64,000 nucleotides of DNA from Trichinella spiralis (Eukaryota; Nematoda; Enoplea; Trichinellida; Trichinellidae). The DNA lies in the NCBI GenBank assembly GCA_000181795.3, contig CM012955.1, positions 9,812,634-9,876,633 of the forward strand, given 5' to 3'. Of the stretch, positions 12,393 through 23,930 are shown one piece after another (positions within the stretch are counted from its first letter, which is position 1; each line of letters opens with the position of its first letter). The translations under genes were made by a program, and so were the position numbers. The notes below the pieces were generated by a model. It worked only from the letters and a program-made list of their open reading frames with translations, searched no databases and was not told the origin of the DNA.

Positions 12393-13238
12393 ATGATGGC
12401 TTCTTTGCCAAACTCAACAGTTCAGCAGTTTACACAGTCTAGGCAAGAACGATTCCAAACTTCACAAACTGCTTATGTGGGTGGTACAACCGTTTATCCT
12501 AGGATGCCAGTACAAGAGTTGAATCCGTCGCATCCAAGACAATTTGCTGCTGTACGTAAAGCGATTCTACCAAATATTCAACCTAGAGACGGTGGAACTG
12601 CGCAGTACTTGCCACGTCTGGCTCCTAAACCAAGCGTGACCACATATTCTTATTCACCGACTTCAGTTATGGTTAGCACTTCAAATCAGCATTCAATGCA
12701 ACCTCAGTTCACGATTCATCCGACTCAGCATGCATATCCGGGTTATTTTCAACAACGTCAGCGTGGATGTGTAGTTTATGAATCAGCTGCAGCTTTGCGC
12801 TCGCCCCAAGTACGACAGCAGCAGTCTTCACAACAGCAAAAGTCAATTGCAAATGACCAACAAACGGCTAGTGGAACAAGCAATTTGGAAACAAGCAAGC
12901 AAACACATAACCAAAGCTTAATTAGTCAAGAGCGCCTTGACGCTTTGCTTCGTGAGGTTGATCCAAACGCAACGCTTGATGACGAGACCAGACGCGCTCT
13001 CATGAGATATGCTGATGATTACATTAACGATATCCTTGAACGTTCGTTACGACTTGCTGTGCATCGCGATTCCAATGTCTTGGAAGTTAAAGATGTAGCA
13101 TGCTCTTTGAAAACTCGGTATTCGTTGGTTATTCCAGGATTCTGCGATGACACTGGCAAATCAACGAAAAAAGCGTTGCTGGACGAGGCACATGAGCAAC
13201 GTATAGCTTCGGCAAAAAAAGCTGTGAAACGTTGGTAA
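12393..13238 (+). CDS. TAF12: TFIID subunit TAF12, single exon
   Basis: TAF12 is a histone-fold subunit of TFIID and SAGA that pairs with TAF4 (ADA1 in SAGA). The 281-aa frame has a Gln/Ser/Pro-rich N-terminal half of low complexity, typical of nematode and insect TAF12. The C-terminal H2B-like histone fold spans roughly residues 179-250. Diagnostic stretches are 'LLREVDPNATLDDE', 'YADDYINDILERSLRLA', 'HRDSNVLEVKDV' and 'IPGF', followed by the conserved C-terminal 'EAHEQRIA' segment. The first ATG after a TTTCAG acceptor is used; the next codon but one region has no better start. A polyadenylation signal (aataaa) lies at 13376-13381. No intron is needed. Confidence 0.93.
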   Translation: MMASLPNSTVQQFTQSRQERFQTSQTAYVGGTTVYPRMPVQELNPSHPRQFAAVRKAILPNIQPRDGGTAQYLPRLAPKPSVTTYSYSPTSVMVSTSNQHSMQPQFTIHPTQHAYPGYFQQRQRGCVVYESAAALRSPQVRQQQSSQQQKSIANDQQTASGTSNLETSKQTHNQSLISQERLDALLREVDPNATLDDETRRALMRYADDYINDILERSLRLAVHRDSNVLEVKDVACSLKTRYSLVIPGFCDDTGKSTKKALLDEAHEQRIASAKKAVKRW

Positions 13239-13375
13239 ATGTGGAAATAGAGGCATCATTCATGCTGATCATTACATAAATTATGTTTCACGAATTTAGT
13301 TAAAGTACAATTTCATTTTTAAGGCAACAGACATACAGTTGATTTATCATGTGTTTATCTGCTGTCTTATTCATA

Positions 13376-13381
13376 AATAAA
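13376..13381 (+). terminator. polyadenylation signal of TAF12
   Basis: A canonical aataaa lies 138 bases after the TAF12 stop codon, in AT-rich 3' sequence, at the distance expected for the end of its transcript. Confidence 0.6.
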
Positions 13382-13769
13382 TATTTGAAAAAATGATGGA
13401 AATTGTTTAATATTTACATTTCTTCAAATGGAATGGATAGTAAATTTTGACGTGCATTTGTATATAAATACATATTAATTTTAATACATTTACCTGTAAA
13501 TGTGCGCCCTTGCTTTACGTATTATAAGAACTCCTTGTTATTTCAACACAGCAATTTTTCGGTACAGTTTTATATTTTAAAATAATTATCTTTACAAAAA
13601 GCATGTTTCATTTTACGGTGTTTATTTTATAAATGAACTGTTATTATATTTATTTCATTAATAGATACCATTTAATTATATAAATTATTTTATAAAGTTA
13701 TCAGATGAACTATAAATAAATGTCATCAGCTATTTGATGGCAACAGCAACAAATTTTATTCATTACACG

Positions 13770-13998
13770 TGTTGTCGAAAAGAAGCCCACTTTCTATTAG
13801 GATACTCAAGTTTCTTATTCTGAGCGGGATTTATTCTATTAAGGAGTTTTACAAACACGCACGCAATCTCAAATATCGCACATGCACACACAGACATGTC
13901 GAAGCTCTCTTTTCATCTATATATATACATATCACACTATACTACAGTAAGAAGTCCCTTTTTGATATACAGGTACAAAGTATATTACAGAATTCTCA
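13770..13998 (-). repeat. 3' LTR of BEL/Pao element, internally deleted
   Basis: This copy matches 16065-16144 and 16319-16455 on the same strand with scattered substitutions. The block corresponding to 16146-16318 is absent. Because the element lies on the minus strand, this left copy is its 3' LTR. Its inner boundary is degraded (ttctcaag in place of ttctaaca). Confidence 0.8.
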
Positions 13999-14098
13999 AG
14001 ATACCGCCGCCATGGACGAAGTCCATCATAGATTAGATTTTTCAATCAAATAGAATTCTCTTACCAATCGTGTGTATATGCCTTGGGCGCTTTTCATA

Positions 14099-14400
14099 TT
14101 CGCGGATCGTACAATGCCATCTCATCCTTCATAGCATTCAATGATTCGGTCAAGAGAATATAGGTTCTTGGGTACGCCTTCTTGCTTCATCAACAAAATG
14201 TCCCTTTCTTCGTTCTCTGTTTCTGGCGTATCCACTTGTTTCGCTGCACAGAATTCACCATATATTCAGTGCGCCAACGCTTGCAAAATTGTGACACTGT
14301 TCTCTGCTGATATTGCCATCGTCTCGTCAAGTCACTCTTTTGTTGCAGATCAAACCCAGGATCTAATTTCAAACGATTCTCAAACTGCTGCAAACGTTGC
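14099..14400 (-). pseudogene. BEL/Pao integrase C-terminal fragment
   Basis: Read on the minus strand, this encodes the end of a Pao-type polyprotein. The pattern 'RWQYQQRTVSQFCKRWRTEY' is the conserved segment before the C-terminal integrase domain. A shift of frame then leads to 'PKNLYSLDRIIECY' and, after an in-frame TGA, 'DGIVRSA'. Family members have an uninterrupted module here that runs up to the polypurine tract. At least one frameshift and one stop show it is non-functional. Confidence 0.75.
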
Positions 14401-14929
14401 AGCGTTCAACTAAAAATAATGGACAACGGTGGCACATTCTTCTTCCATATTTTCCGGATATCGTATCGATCGTCATCTGCTACTTGCACCTACATTGTTT
14501 GTGTTGAGTTTTTGATCAGTTCGATCTGCATTATCACGTAAATCGAGACAACAGACGTAAGATCGGGTAACACAAACACAACAGCTAGAGAGAGGATTCA
14601 AAGAAGCACCACAAAGAAATTAACGGAACTAAGTTTTACTAGCACGCAAGGTACATTCACAAACATACGCAAACGAATGTTTATTTATCTATAAGTGTAT
14701 ATACACATGTATATGCATCCACACAGTAATACAGTATAATGATTATCATGTTTCAACAAGAATTGTTCATCAACAGTTTGGATATGCGGTTGTTGGTTAA
14801 ACGGTGCCTTAACACACAGTAGTTTGAGAATAGACACAATACCATCTCATCCATCACGATGACCGTCTTTCAATAAAGGATGATACCTGGATTGATCACT
14901 CTTATGACAATCGACGCCACGTACATTCC

Positions 14930-15536
14930 ACACTGCTACGTACTTCACACATCTCTCGATGCGGTGCGAATCTTCGCATATAGGACACAGGAACGTCTGC
15001 TTGGTTGTCACTACTAAAGCTGAAAAAGCTGACGGGGAAATGGGCATTCACCACTTTTATGACCTTTCGTATTGGAATTACTCTCTGAGTGAGTATTCCA
15101 CGAGCGTTGAATATTCGGCTCTTGTTATTTATGCCAATCGTCGCCTTTATGATTTTGCGTCAGGATCTGGAACGCAGATTGCGTCGTTTTACATCTTGCA
15201 TCGATCTGAGGTTGCACATTGCCACGTATTTTACACATCTCTCGATGCGGTGCGAATCTTCGCATATAGGACACCGGAACTTCTGCTTGGTTGTCACTAC
15301 TAAAGCTGAAAAAGCTGACGGGGAAATGGGCATTCACCACTTTTATCACCTTTCGCATTGGAATTACTCTCTGAGTGAGTATTCCTCGAGCGTTGAATAT
15401 TCGGCTCTTGTCATTTATGCCAATCGTCGCCTTTATGATTTTGCGTTAGGATCTGGAACGCAAATTGCGTCGTTTCACATTCTTCCATCGATCTGAGGTT
15501 GCACACTGCCACGTATTTTACACATCTCTCGATGCG

Positions 15537-15540
<4 letters not shown>
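14930..15540. repeat. tandem duplication (about 287 bp) inside gag
   Basis: A 286-287 base unit is present twice in full and once in part. The marker 'ctctcgatgcggtgc' starts at 14953, 15239 and 15526. The units differ at only a few positions. Each carries, on the minus strand, coding sequence for a C-rich segment; in the leftmost copy it reads 'CPICEDSHRIERC', a CX2CX3HX4C knuckle as found in BEL/Pao gag. The third copy runs straight into an (AT)n tract. Confidence 0.85.

Positions 15541-15572
<32 letters not shown>
15541..15572. repeat. (AT)n microsatellite
   Basis: A run of about 16 AT units interrupts the third copy of the gag tandem unit and probably grew within the dead element. Confidence 0.9.
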
Positions 15573-15574
<2 letters not shown>

Positions 15575-15825
15575 GATAAATAGTAAAGCTTAGAATAAAA
15601 AAGTGACCATTAAAAAGAAACCAAAATTTGACAAATAGAATGCATAACAATGACAACCAGTAAAATTCATGTTCGGAACAGCGAGTAAAATTCATCGCAA
15701 CAACAACTAATGAAATTTAGCCGTCGTGTAAACCAATGAAATTTATACCCAATTAGAGTTCTACGCAAAATTGACAACCAATCAAAGTGTGAAGCGGCAT
15801 ATCTTTGATGTAAACTGGGAATCTA

Positions 15826-15999
15826 CCCCAGTTTCTTCGTACGAAAGCTGAAGCCGATAGGATTCCTCTTACCTTCGTTCTCAAATACTGACTTGATGAT
15901 ATTCGGTTTAGCATTCTGTTTGATATAATCTTCTATCATACGTAACCAATGATTCCGACGACGATGTTCCACATCTCTTTTCTTCGCAATCGCTGCCAT
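15826..15999 (-). pseudogene. start of gag of BEL/Pao element
   Basis: An ATG at 15999 (minus strand) opens a lysine/arginine-rich frame beginning 'MAAIAKKRDVEHRRRNHW'. It runs about 60 codons before a stop. Its position about 65 bases inside the 5' LTR and its order before the zinc-knuckle segment fit a BEL/Pao gag start. The frame does not continue into the knuckle region, so the gene is broken. Confidence 0.5.
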
Positions 16000-16038
16000 G
16001 TTGTTCTATTTCAACTCTATAGATGTAATGCTTCTCTT

Positions 16039-16056
16039 TCCCGGCTTGTAGCACCA
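16039..16056 (-). other. tRNA primer-binding site of the retroelement
   Basis: On the minus strand, TGGTGCTACAAGCCGGGA starts 8 bases after the end of the 5' LTR. It is therefore the complement of a tRNA 3' end terminating in CCA, as expected for reverse-transcription priming. The tRNA identity is not certain. Confidence 0.6.
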
Positions 16057-16064
16057 GAAATTTA

Positions 16065-16458
16065 TGTTGTCGAAAAGAAGCCCACTTTCCAGAAGGATGC
16101 TCAGGTTTCTTACTCTGAGCGGCATTTCTTCTATTAAGGAGTTCTTCTCGACTTCGCAGGTCTCAATTCCTCTGGGAATAGTCTATTCAGAGTTCTGCAT
16201 ACAGATCATCTCTAGCGTAATCTGTTCTATAAATCGATCAAATAGTGTTTGTATGAATGATTCATTCAACAAACACTACTCTATACAAATTGAAAGATGC
16301 TGCGATAACAAAAACAATCGCACGCAATCTCAAATAGCGCACATGAACACACTGACACGTCGAAGCTCTCCTTTCATCTATATATACATGTATCACATCA
16401 AACTACAGTAAGTCTTTTTCTGATATACAGGTACAAAGTATATTACAGAATTCTAACA
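16065..16458 (-). repeat. 5' LTR of BEL/Pao element
   Basis: This is a 394-base copy. On the minus strand it starts TGTTAGAATTC and ends CGACAACA, the TG...CA form typical of LTRs. It is more complete than its partner at 13770-13998. Confidence 0.8.
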
Positions 16459-17062
16459 GTATGATTACATACAACATATTTGATGATTTGCTTTTTTTCT
16501 AAGAACCTGTAATTTAAAATAAAAGTATCACAATAAGCATTTGAAATAAAAACTGTTACATGAAAAATATGCAATTATTGAAATCTGATTTTTAGCACAC
16601 CAGTGTCAGTCATACGGTGTAAAAGATGAGTTATATTGCAACAAATAATTATTAATTATTTAATAAAAAACAGAATAGCCTAAAAATTGCTTTAATTATA
16701 GGTACTGAGCTTTATTTATTTATTAAATTCGCTTAGTTGCCATATACTGTAGTTATTACTTGCAAATCTATAAGTTAATTACAGTATGAATGATGAAGAA
16801 GGTGTATAAATCAGTGATGGATTAATTCTGAAACATGGATAATGCAGATTTTGTTAACCTATATCTTTAGTGAACGTAATTTTTGATTCTGTTATTTAAA
16901 TGCTATTGTTTTTTTATTGTAAGTTATGATAAATTATTGTTTTTAGTTTTTAACAAAGCTCTGATATTTGGGTTTATTTTGATTTTGAATCATGTTTTAG
17001 TCTTTAGAATAAATTAAATTTTTTACATTATGTTTTGAATTTACCTGTTTCAGTGATTTTGC
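16459..17062. other. intergenic before DIS3
   Basis: AT-rich DNA lies between the retroelement and DIS3. Nothing coding is recognised. A T-rich acceptor (cctgtttcag) ends at 17053, 9 bases before the DIS3 ATG. Confidence 0.5.
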
Positions 17063-20000
17063 ATGCCACTTGTTCGAGAACGCCAATTTGTGTTGGCAAA
17101 AAAGCAATATCTTGTTAAACTGAGACGTGATCGCTATCTTCGCGACGACATTAGTTGTGGTATTGTTGACTGTAAACTGTGTTCGGATGTGTGGAATTTA
17201 CATTTAATCAACTTGGGCAAAGTTCCGCTTTCTCCTTCGAAGGTTGTGGACGCAAGGCATATTCTGTTTCTTGATACCAACATTATTCGGCATCAAGTTG
17301 ATGTGTTGACTGATGAACGCTTTGGCAGTATAATAATCTGTAGCACTGTTTTGAAAGAATTGAAACAGTGCTTTGGACACAGGATATTCAGAACGTTTTT
17401 AAATGATGAAAAGAAATCAATTTACATTTTTAAAAATGAATTTTTTCGAGGCACATGCATTGTTAGAAATTCCGAAGAAAGTATTGATGAACGAAATGAT
17501 CGTGCAATTCGACATGCTGCTATGTGGTACTGAATTTCATGCGATTTATTGTTTTAAAAAAGGTTTAAACGGTGCTTCGTTAGGTATCGCGATCATTTGA
17601 AACAGTTGGACAGTGATGTGACAGTTGTACTGCTGTCCGATGATGAACAGATGGTTCAACGTGCAGTTGATGAAGGCTTACTTGCATTCACGCTGGAATT
17701 TTACGTATCCGGCTTTGATAATTCAGCCACGTTGTTGGATAAATTTTGGAGAGATGAAAGCAAGAAAAAATTCTTTTCAGAAGGCAGTGCTTTGTTTGAT
17801 CAACATTTGACTCTTCATGAAATGAAACTAGGCTTGGCAAATGGCTTGTACAAGCTTGGCACATTTCAAGTGTCACGAGAAAATTATCTCGAAGCTCATG
17901 TAATTCTGGAGGATGAACAAGAGAGACCAATATTTATAGAAGGTGAGTGAAAGAAAAATGAAAAATGTTTTTTGAATTTTGTTTCAGGTTTGTTGAATTT
18001 CAACCCGTGCGCTTCAAAACGATATTGTGGTGGTGCAGATGCTTCCTGAAAACGAGTGGAGTTGCCCAGCTTCAGTGTTAAGATTGCGAGAGTTCGAAAG
18101 TGAGTTACTTTTAGTGAAAACCGAGGCCGAAGACCGAGGTCGGGGGTTGTCGAACGCTAGAACTAGGGATAATATTGAGCCCACTGGAAAAGTGGTCGGA
18201 ATTTGGCGTCGGGCTTGTCGTCCAATATGCGGTGTGCTCGAGCCGGCCAGCAGTACAATTAGCAGTCAGCGTTTGTTCACGCCGTCGGACCGACGCTTGC
18301 CTAGGGTGTTGCTCGATCTGAGCGAAACAGCCCATTTGGTCGATCAGCGGATAGTGGCCACAATTGACTGCTGGCCAATCAGTTCACGTTATCCAATTGG
18401 ACATTTTGTACGCGAATTGGGAAAAATTGGAGATCGTCAGACAGAAAATGCGGCACTGCTTTTGGAACATGACGTGCCCAATAGGTGTTTCTCCAAAAGT
18501 GTGCTCGACTGTTTGCCCGAAACGCCTTGGACTATAACAGAGAAAGATTTACAAGTTAGCCGTGATTTTTTCTGTAAAACTTTTTCTACTGGAATTGATG
18601 TACTTTGTTAATATTTGTAGGAACGCGAAGATTTGCGTCACTTGACCATATGCAGTGTAGATCCACCAGGCTGTACAGATATTGACGATGCATTACATTG
18701 CGTGCAGTTGGCGAATGGTAATTTTGAAGTCGGCGTGCACATTGCCGACGTGTCGCACTTTGTCATTCCAAACTCAGCGTTAGACCAAGAAGCAGCTAAC
18801 CGTGGTACGACTGTTTATTTGGTTGACCAACGAATCGACATGCTTCCGGATTTGCTTTCATCGAAACTCTGTTCCCTGTTAGCCGAAAATGATCGGTTCG
18901 CTTTTTCGGTCATTTGGGAATTGGACCGGAATGCAAATGTCTTAAAGTGCAGATTTTGTAAAAGTATCATCCGTTCGTCAATGGCACTTACTTATGCAGA
19001 CGCGCAGTCACGATTGGATGACCCAAACATGAATGATGCAGTCACCGTAACGTTGAGGTATGGTTTCGAAATGTTTGAATATCGAAAAAAAGAGTTCATG
19101 TTGTTCTTGTTGTTGTTGTTTTTGTTGAAGAAATTTGAATAATTTGTCCAAACTGTTGAAGAAGCGACGATTAGAAAGAGGTGCTTTGACATTGGCTTCG
19201 ACGGAGGTTCGTTTCGATGTTGATTCGGAAACGTCGGATCCGATTGAGGTGCAGGCAAAGCAGATGTTTGAGACGAACTCAATGGTCGAAGAATTTATGC
19301 TGTTGGCAAATATTACCGTGGCCGAAAAGATATACACTGAATTTCCTCAGGTGGCATTGTTGCGTCGTCACCCTCCGCCGCCAGTGTCCAGTTACGAGCC
19401 GGTGGTTAAAGCGGCATCCAGACTGGGATTTGAGCTGATCGTTGACCGAGGCGGCAAAGCGTTGGCAGATTCGTTGAATAAGGCCGTTTTGGAGACGAAT
19501 CCGTATTTCAACACAATGCTGCGGATGTTGACCACGCGATGCATGACACAGGCGGTGTACTTTTGCAGCGGTTCGGTGTCGAAGGAATTGTACCTGCATT
19601 TTGGTCTGGCTTCGCCCATTTACACCCATTTCACGTCGCCAATACGTCGCTACGCTGATCTGGTGGTGCATCGGCTGCTGAGCGCGGCGTTGGATCAGAG
19701 TCGCATCGTGCCCAGCATGTTGGATCGGCGCCGTTTGGAATTGCTTTGCCAAAATTTGAATTACCGTCATCGTATGGCCCAGTACGCCGGTCGGGCTTCG
19801 GTGTCGTTGAACACGCACCTATTTTTCAAAAATCGCCTGGAACAATTGGAAGCGTACGTTCTATTTGTACGTCGGAACGCTTTGCAGTTGCTCATACCAA
19901 AGTATGGCTTGGAATCGTCCATTTTTTACGACCAAGCCCCCTGTAATACGATCACATACGATGACGATGAATGTTGCCTGCGAGCTGGTGAAATTACTAT

Positions 20001-20597
20001 TCGAAATTTTGACCCACTGCTTGTTCAGGTTGGTAGTAAATTTGTTCCTTTTGTTCGCATAGTACTAAGCTTATTTAATCTGAAACTAAAAGTACAATCA
20101 CATAAGCAGAAGCTACTGCTGCTGCTATTGATATTACTATTAATAATATTATTACTGTTGTTATTGTTATTTTTTACTGGTACAAGAAAACCAAAGCTAT
20201 ATGTTGATAACTGATGTACGTTTAGGTATGTGTAGATGAAAGCGTACCCCACCGCCCAAAATTACAAGTGAAATTAGTTAAACCATTTATATCTGGTTTC
20301 AGTGTGGATCCTCTACCAGTGCAACAGATTCCTAAGACAGGTAAAAGCAGCAACTGATGGATGTTATCACATAAGTTGTTCTTATTCATTTTACAGTAAT
20401 AGTGTGGAATTGTGTAGGAAGAGAAATTTTGATGTAAAGAACAAATAAAAATAGTTGTATTTTTAGTTGAAAATCATGTTGAAAAATCAGATGAACGGCC
20501 ACAAAGAACAGGCAAAAGAACACGAAGTCGCGCAGATGATGAAGAATATGGAAAGAAACAACGCGAGGATGTTTCACACGCTTTAACCAATGACTGA
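17063..20597 (+). CDS. DIS3: exosome nuclease DIS3/RRP44, 7 exons, one apparent frameshift
   Basis: DIS3 is the catalytic subunit of the RNA exosome, with 3'-5' RNB exonuclease and PIN endonuclease activity. Exons are 17063-17526, 17584-17942, 17988-18554, 18621-19057, 19131-20028, 20226-20340 and 20467-20597, about 989 aa (human 958). The N-terminus has the CR3 cysteines ('CGIVDCKLC') and a PIN domain ('LFLDTNII', '[15 protein letters not shown]'). Cold-shock-like domains follow ('SRENYLEA', 'FTPSDRR', '[13 protein letters not shown]'). The RNB core includes '[16 protein letters not shown]', 'HIADVSHFV', '[16 protein letters not shown]', '[15 protein letters not shown]' and '[20 protein letters not shown]', so the catalytic aspartates are kept. 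An S1 domain and a basic C-terminal tail follow. Within exon 3 the CCC at 18004-18006 appears to contain one extra base: the match reads 'GLLNFN' before it and '[14 protein letters not shown]' after it in another frame. Confidence 0.93.
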
Positions 20598-22361
20598 CCG
20601 ATTTTCACTTCAAGTTGATCACTGCTATGAAAAGAGTATTATTGAAAAAAAATAGAAGCCTCTGATAATTATTGCTCTGGTGAAAAAAATCACGAAATGG
20701 AAAACACTTCTAAATATTATTTAATGTTCATTTGTACGATACTTATTTGTTTTGGTGTCAAGAGTAGTTGGCATTTCGTATTGTTAATTTTGTTCATGAA
20801 ATTCAATCTTAATTAAAGCAAAAAAATGTTGTAGAAGTGTAAAATAAAAACAGATAAAAATAAAACAATTGACAGTACAGTTCTGAATAATGGCATTAGA
20901 ATTTGTTGGAAATTTCAAGCGTGACTGATCGACTTTTAAGCGAAGAAAGATTAATCAGCCAGGCAGGCGTAGGAGAAAAAGTGGGAAAATTGATGAGGTC
21001 GATTTGGCGGCATTGGTGGATACGATTTGGACAATTTTGTTAGTGCGCAATTTGCAGATGCCGCTTTTTGAGAAAGTGAAAAAGCTAAATCCCCGATGGA
21101 CAGACAGAAAAGCTATCGCGAACCGACGCATCTTGCCGAAGCTTGAAAAACACGCAACATACATACATGCACAAATCAGAATACATGCATACAATCACAT
21201 ACCTTATTTGCACTTTGATCGACCGTCGTTGCAAGAAGTGGCATCTTTTTCAATTTGTCGAAAATTATTTCTGATGAACTTGAAATCGATCGAATGCAAT
21301 TTCAATTGATTTTATTTTTTATTTGTTTATTGCAATTTTTTGCTTTGCTGCTGATGCTCACTTGAAACTGTGGTAGGAGGGTTGTTGGAGATGATTTTCA
21401 AACGATTATTGCTTCACCAATCCCGGTGGACTTTGCTCTTCAGCTTTGATGGAAAAGACAAATTGCTTTTATAAAGAAATAATGATCCAATCTCAGCTTG
21501 CAATTATGATATTAAAAGTCAACCGTTTGATGGAAACTTTGTAACATAACCTATATGAAAAGTTAACATGCTCTTGGGAAAATTTGTTTACTGAACAAAT
21601 CTTTCGGGAACCGAGCAGATTATATGTACCGTAGTTATTATTGTGATTGTTTTATTCTTTTTCAATTTCATTAATACGGAAATTATTGTAAAAATATAAT
21701 AAACCAACTGGAAAAAAATCATTAACTAATATATATATATAATATATAACTCTGAAATATGAAGTTCATTTAACTAAATTTTACACCTTACGTCAATGGC
21801 ATTATTTGAAATAATAAAGAAAAATTATTTAACTTTGTATTTTTTTAAAATAAATTTACAATTTTCTTGTGTTAATGTTCATTTAATCTTTGTTCATGTA
21901 GTGCAACTGAAAAAGGTAACGTTTACCACTTAGACTGCATACATTTCATACAAACCGTACATTTATACACTATATAATTAACGTTTTATACTTGCATCCA
22001 AGAAAAGATATTCATATTAAAAAAAAAGAAAAAGAGTAAAATTCACGCATTGTATATGTTTTGAATTTGATAACATACAATCAAAGTGCAGAATGAAGTG
22101 TTATATAAATCAACATCTACACAAAGCAATGCAGCATCAACTATACACAAGTGCAAAGTAAGGCATAAAAAGAGAAAAACTTTAACGCCTGCATAAACTA
22201 AATTTAATTAATGAAAAATTTACATGCATTGAATTTTCTCATCTCATTTCATTTGTATAATGCATACAGAGCATTTGCTTTATTTTTGATATCAGTTCCG
22301 CGAAAAACTCTGAAGACAGAAACGTGTTTCAAATTGGTGAATGCTTCTCTCTTTAATAATA

Positions 22362-22485
22362 CAGTCGGCCCTCAGTATTTGCGGATTTCAAAACCACCAA
22401 AATGATAAATCCTATTTTTAGACCCTAGTGTGCATGTATGATGTGGGTCTGCATGCTCAGTGCAAGGTTGTTTCCGCAAATGAGG
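22362..22485. mobile_element. possible short pogo/Tigger-like MITE
   Basis: The sequence at 22362 starts 'cagtcggccctcagtatttg' followed by cggatt, a form I associate with terminal inverted repeats of pogo/Tigger-type DNA transposons. About 90 bases further on, 22473-22485 reads tccgcaaatgagg, an imperfect inverse of the inner part (tccgcaaatactgagg). The right terminus is not clean, so only a remnant of roughly 120 bases is proposed. Confidence 0.35.
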
Positions 22486-22676
22486 TTCCTCACCATAACA
22501 GCAGTGCCAACGACTTTAACCGAAACAAAATAATCGCTACTAATGCTAAGATAAAAAAAATAAAAACGTTAGGGTGCACGGAAAGGAGGCGCTGCGAACG
22601 GGAGGTTAGCTTACGGCAGCACCGGTTCCGTAATTCCAGACGCTTGACCCAGACTGGTCAACTAGTCCGGACATGT

Positions 22677-22703
22677 GTGAAAGTGGAGAATTTCCGCTTT
22701 CAC
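22677..22703 (+). other. stable inverted repeat (hairpin)
   Basis: GTGAAAG-T-GGA, loop GAATT, TCC-G-CTTTCAC forms a 10-pair stem plus a T-G wobble with a 5-base loop. It sits in a locally GC-richer patch with no gene. It does not match the histone mRNA stem-loop. Confidence 0.5.
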
Positions 22704-23930
22704 GCTAGCATAATCCAACAAAGCGTGAGAAAATGCAAAATTTGAATAATTACGTAATGAATGAAGTAAATACTACAGTCACAATGTTTTAAAAAACTCC
22801 ATCCACTTCTGGTAAGCTTACATGCAAGGAAACACCGATGATTTTGACTGTTATACACTCAACCAAATAAATATAAAAAATAAATACGGGATAAATGTTT
22901 AAAATACAAATCAGAAGATGGTCCGTGATATTATTCATTGCAGATACTTCAGACAATTCGGTATAATTATAAGGCATCGACTGGTTGCATGAATATAAGC
23001 GGCAAATTTTGGCGCGTTTGAGCATACCGCGAATGTTGAGGCCCGATCGTACAATATTACAAACAAGTGGGAGTTCGTACAACAAAGTAGACCATATAAA
23101 TAATTGAACAATAATTTATTATGCAAAATAGATTGTTTGTCATTCACTTTTATAATAACAGAAACTGTTGACTGAAAATTCAGCAAAGCAATTTGTAAAT
23201 AATGCTAACTACAAGTGATAATGTTAAAAAATTTGTAACTTAAGTTATTTATTTTATCAAATAAATTCCGCTCATGCTTATGCTTGGATGAACAATGCGA
23301 TGCGATGCTAAATAAACAACTGACAACATCAACATCGGGTTGTGTTGCAAAATAATTTAAATAAATTATGAATTGCTCGTTGCCTTTTCGAAATCAATCT
23401 ACTTTTATTTGATAACAAATGCAAAGAGAAATAAAGTTTACAGTTATTCCACATATGCTGATTAATGACGTTGACTGAAGATTTCTATAAAAGTGCAAAT
23501 AACCGTAAAAAGAAAATTGGTGTAAGTTGTGAAAATTTTACAAACAACATCGCTTTTAATTATATTTACCAAATAACTGATTGCAAAAATTATCAAAATC
23601 GGTTATACAATTTTCAAAATGCAATATTTGGAAATCGCATTAGGTGGCGCTGATGTCGACGACACCAATGAGCGTCAAGAAAGTCAACAATTAGAAATAA
23701 GGGCAGCTCAGATTGATGCAATTCAACTCATAAAGAAAAGTTCATGTCCAGAAGTCGTTATTACAATTTGGAATCGACCATTAATTTTATTCCAACACTC
23801 GATTAAAAACCCCTCCACCACCCCAGACAAATGCACAACATTGTCATTTGATAACGCGAATCTGTGACTGATAAGGATGTGTGCATTTTAAATTGTTGAT
23901 GCTTTTGTGTAGATTCACAGTCAAAACAGA

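Larger units (their letters stand above)
13770..16458 (-). mobile_element. decayed BEL/Pao LTR retrotransposon
   Basis: Two direct repeats (13770-13998 and 16065-16458) flank about 2 kb of retroelement sequence read on the minus strand. In that orientation the 5' LTR begins TGTTAGAATTC and ends CGACAACA. A primer-binding site follows 8 bases inside it. Next comes a gag start near 15999, then CX2CX3HX4C knuckle coding sequence, and an integrase C-terminus near the 3' LTR. Protease, reverse transcriptase, RNase H and the integrase core are missing. The remaining frames are broken by stops and a frameshift. The 3' LTR has lost about 165 bases internally. No clean target-site duplication is seen (flanks acacg and gtatg). 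The element is dead and old. Confidence 0.85.
20598..23930. other. 3.3-kb intergenic region DIS3 to unc-4
   Basis: No gene is recognised. After DIS3, aataaa-like signals occur near 20843-20860. The region includes a pogo/Tigger-like terminal sequence at 22362 and a GC-richer patch at about 22580-22705 containing a strong hairpin. Open frames at 21004-21309 and 23619-23867 have no recognisable domain; the latter could in principle be an upstream unc-4 exon but nothing supports this. It is a plausible place for unc-4 regulatory DNA. Confidence 0.5.

Noticed and set aside
13769-14053. Plus-strand 94-codon frame
   Set aside because: It is LTR sequence of the BEL/Pao element, and the element reads on the minus strand.
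19279-19818. Long minus-strand open frame (179 codons)
   Set aside because: It lies opposite the conserved RNB domain of DIS3 and has no domain of its own.
23619-23867. 82-codon frame as an upstream unc-4 exon
   Set aside because: No donor joins it in phase to the acceptor at 23912, and the sequence does not resemble UNC-4 N-termini known to me.
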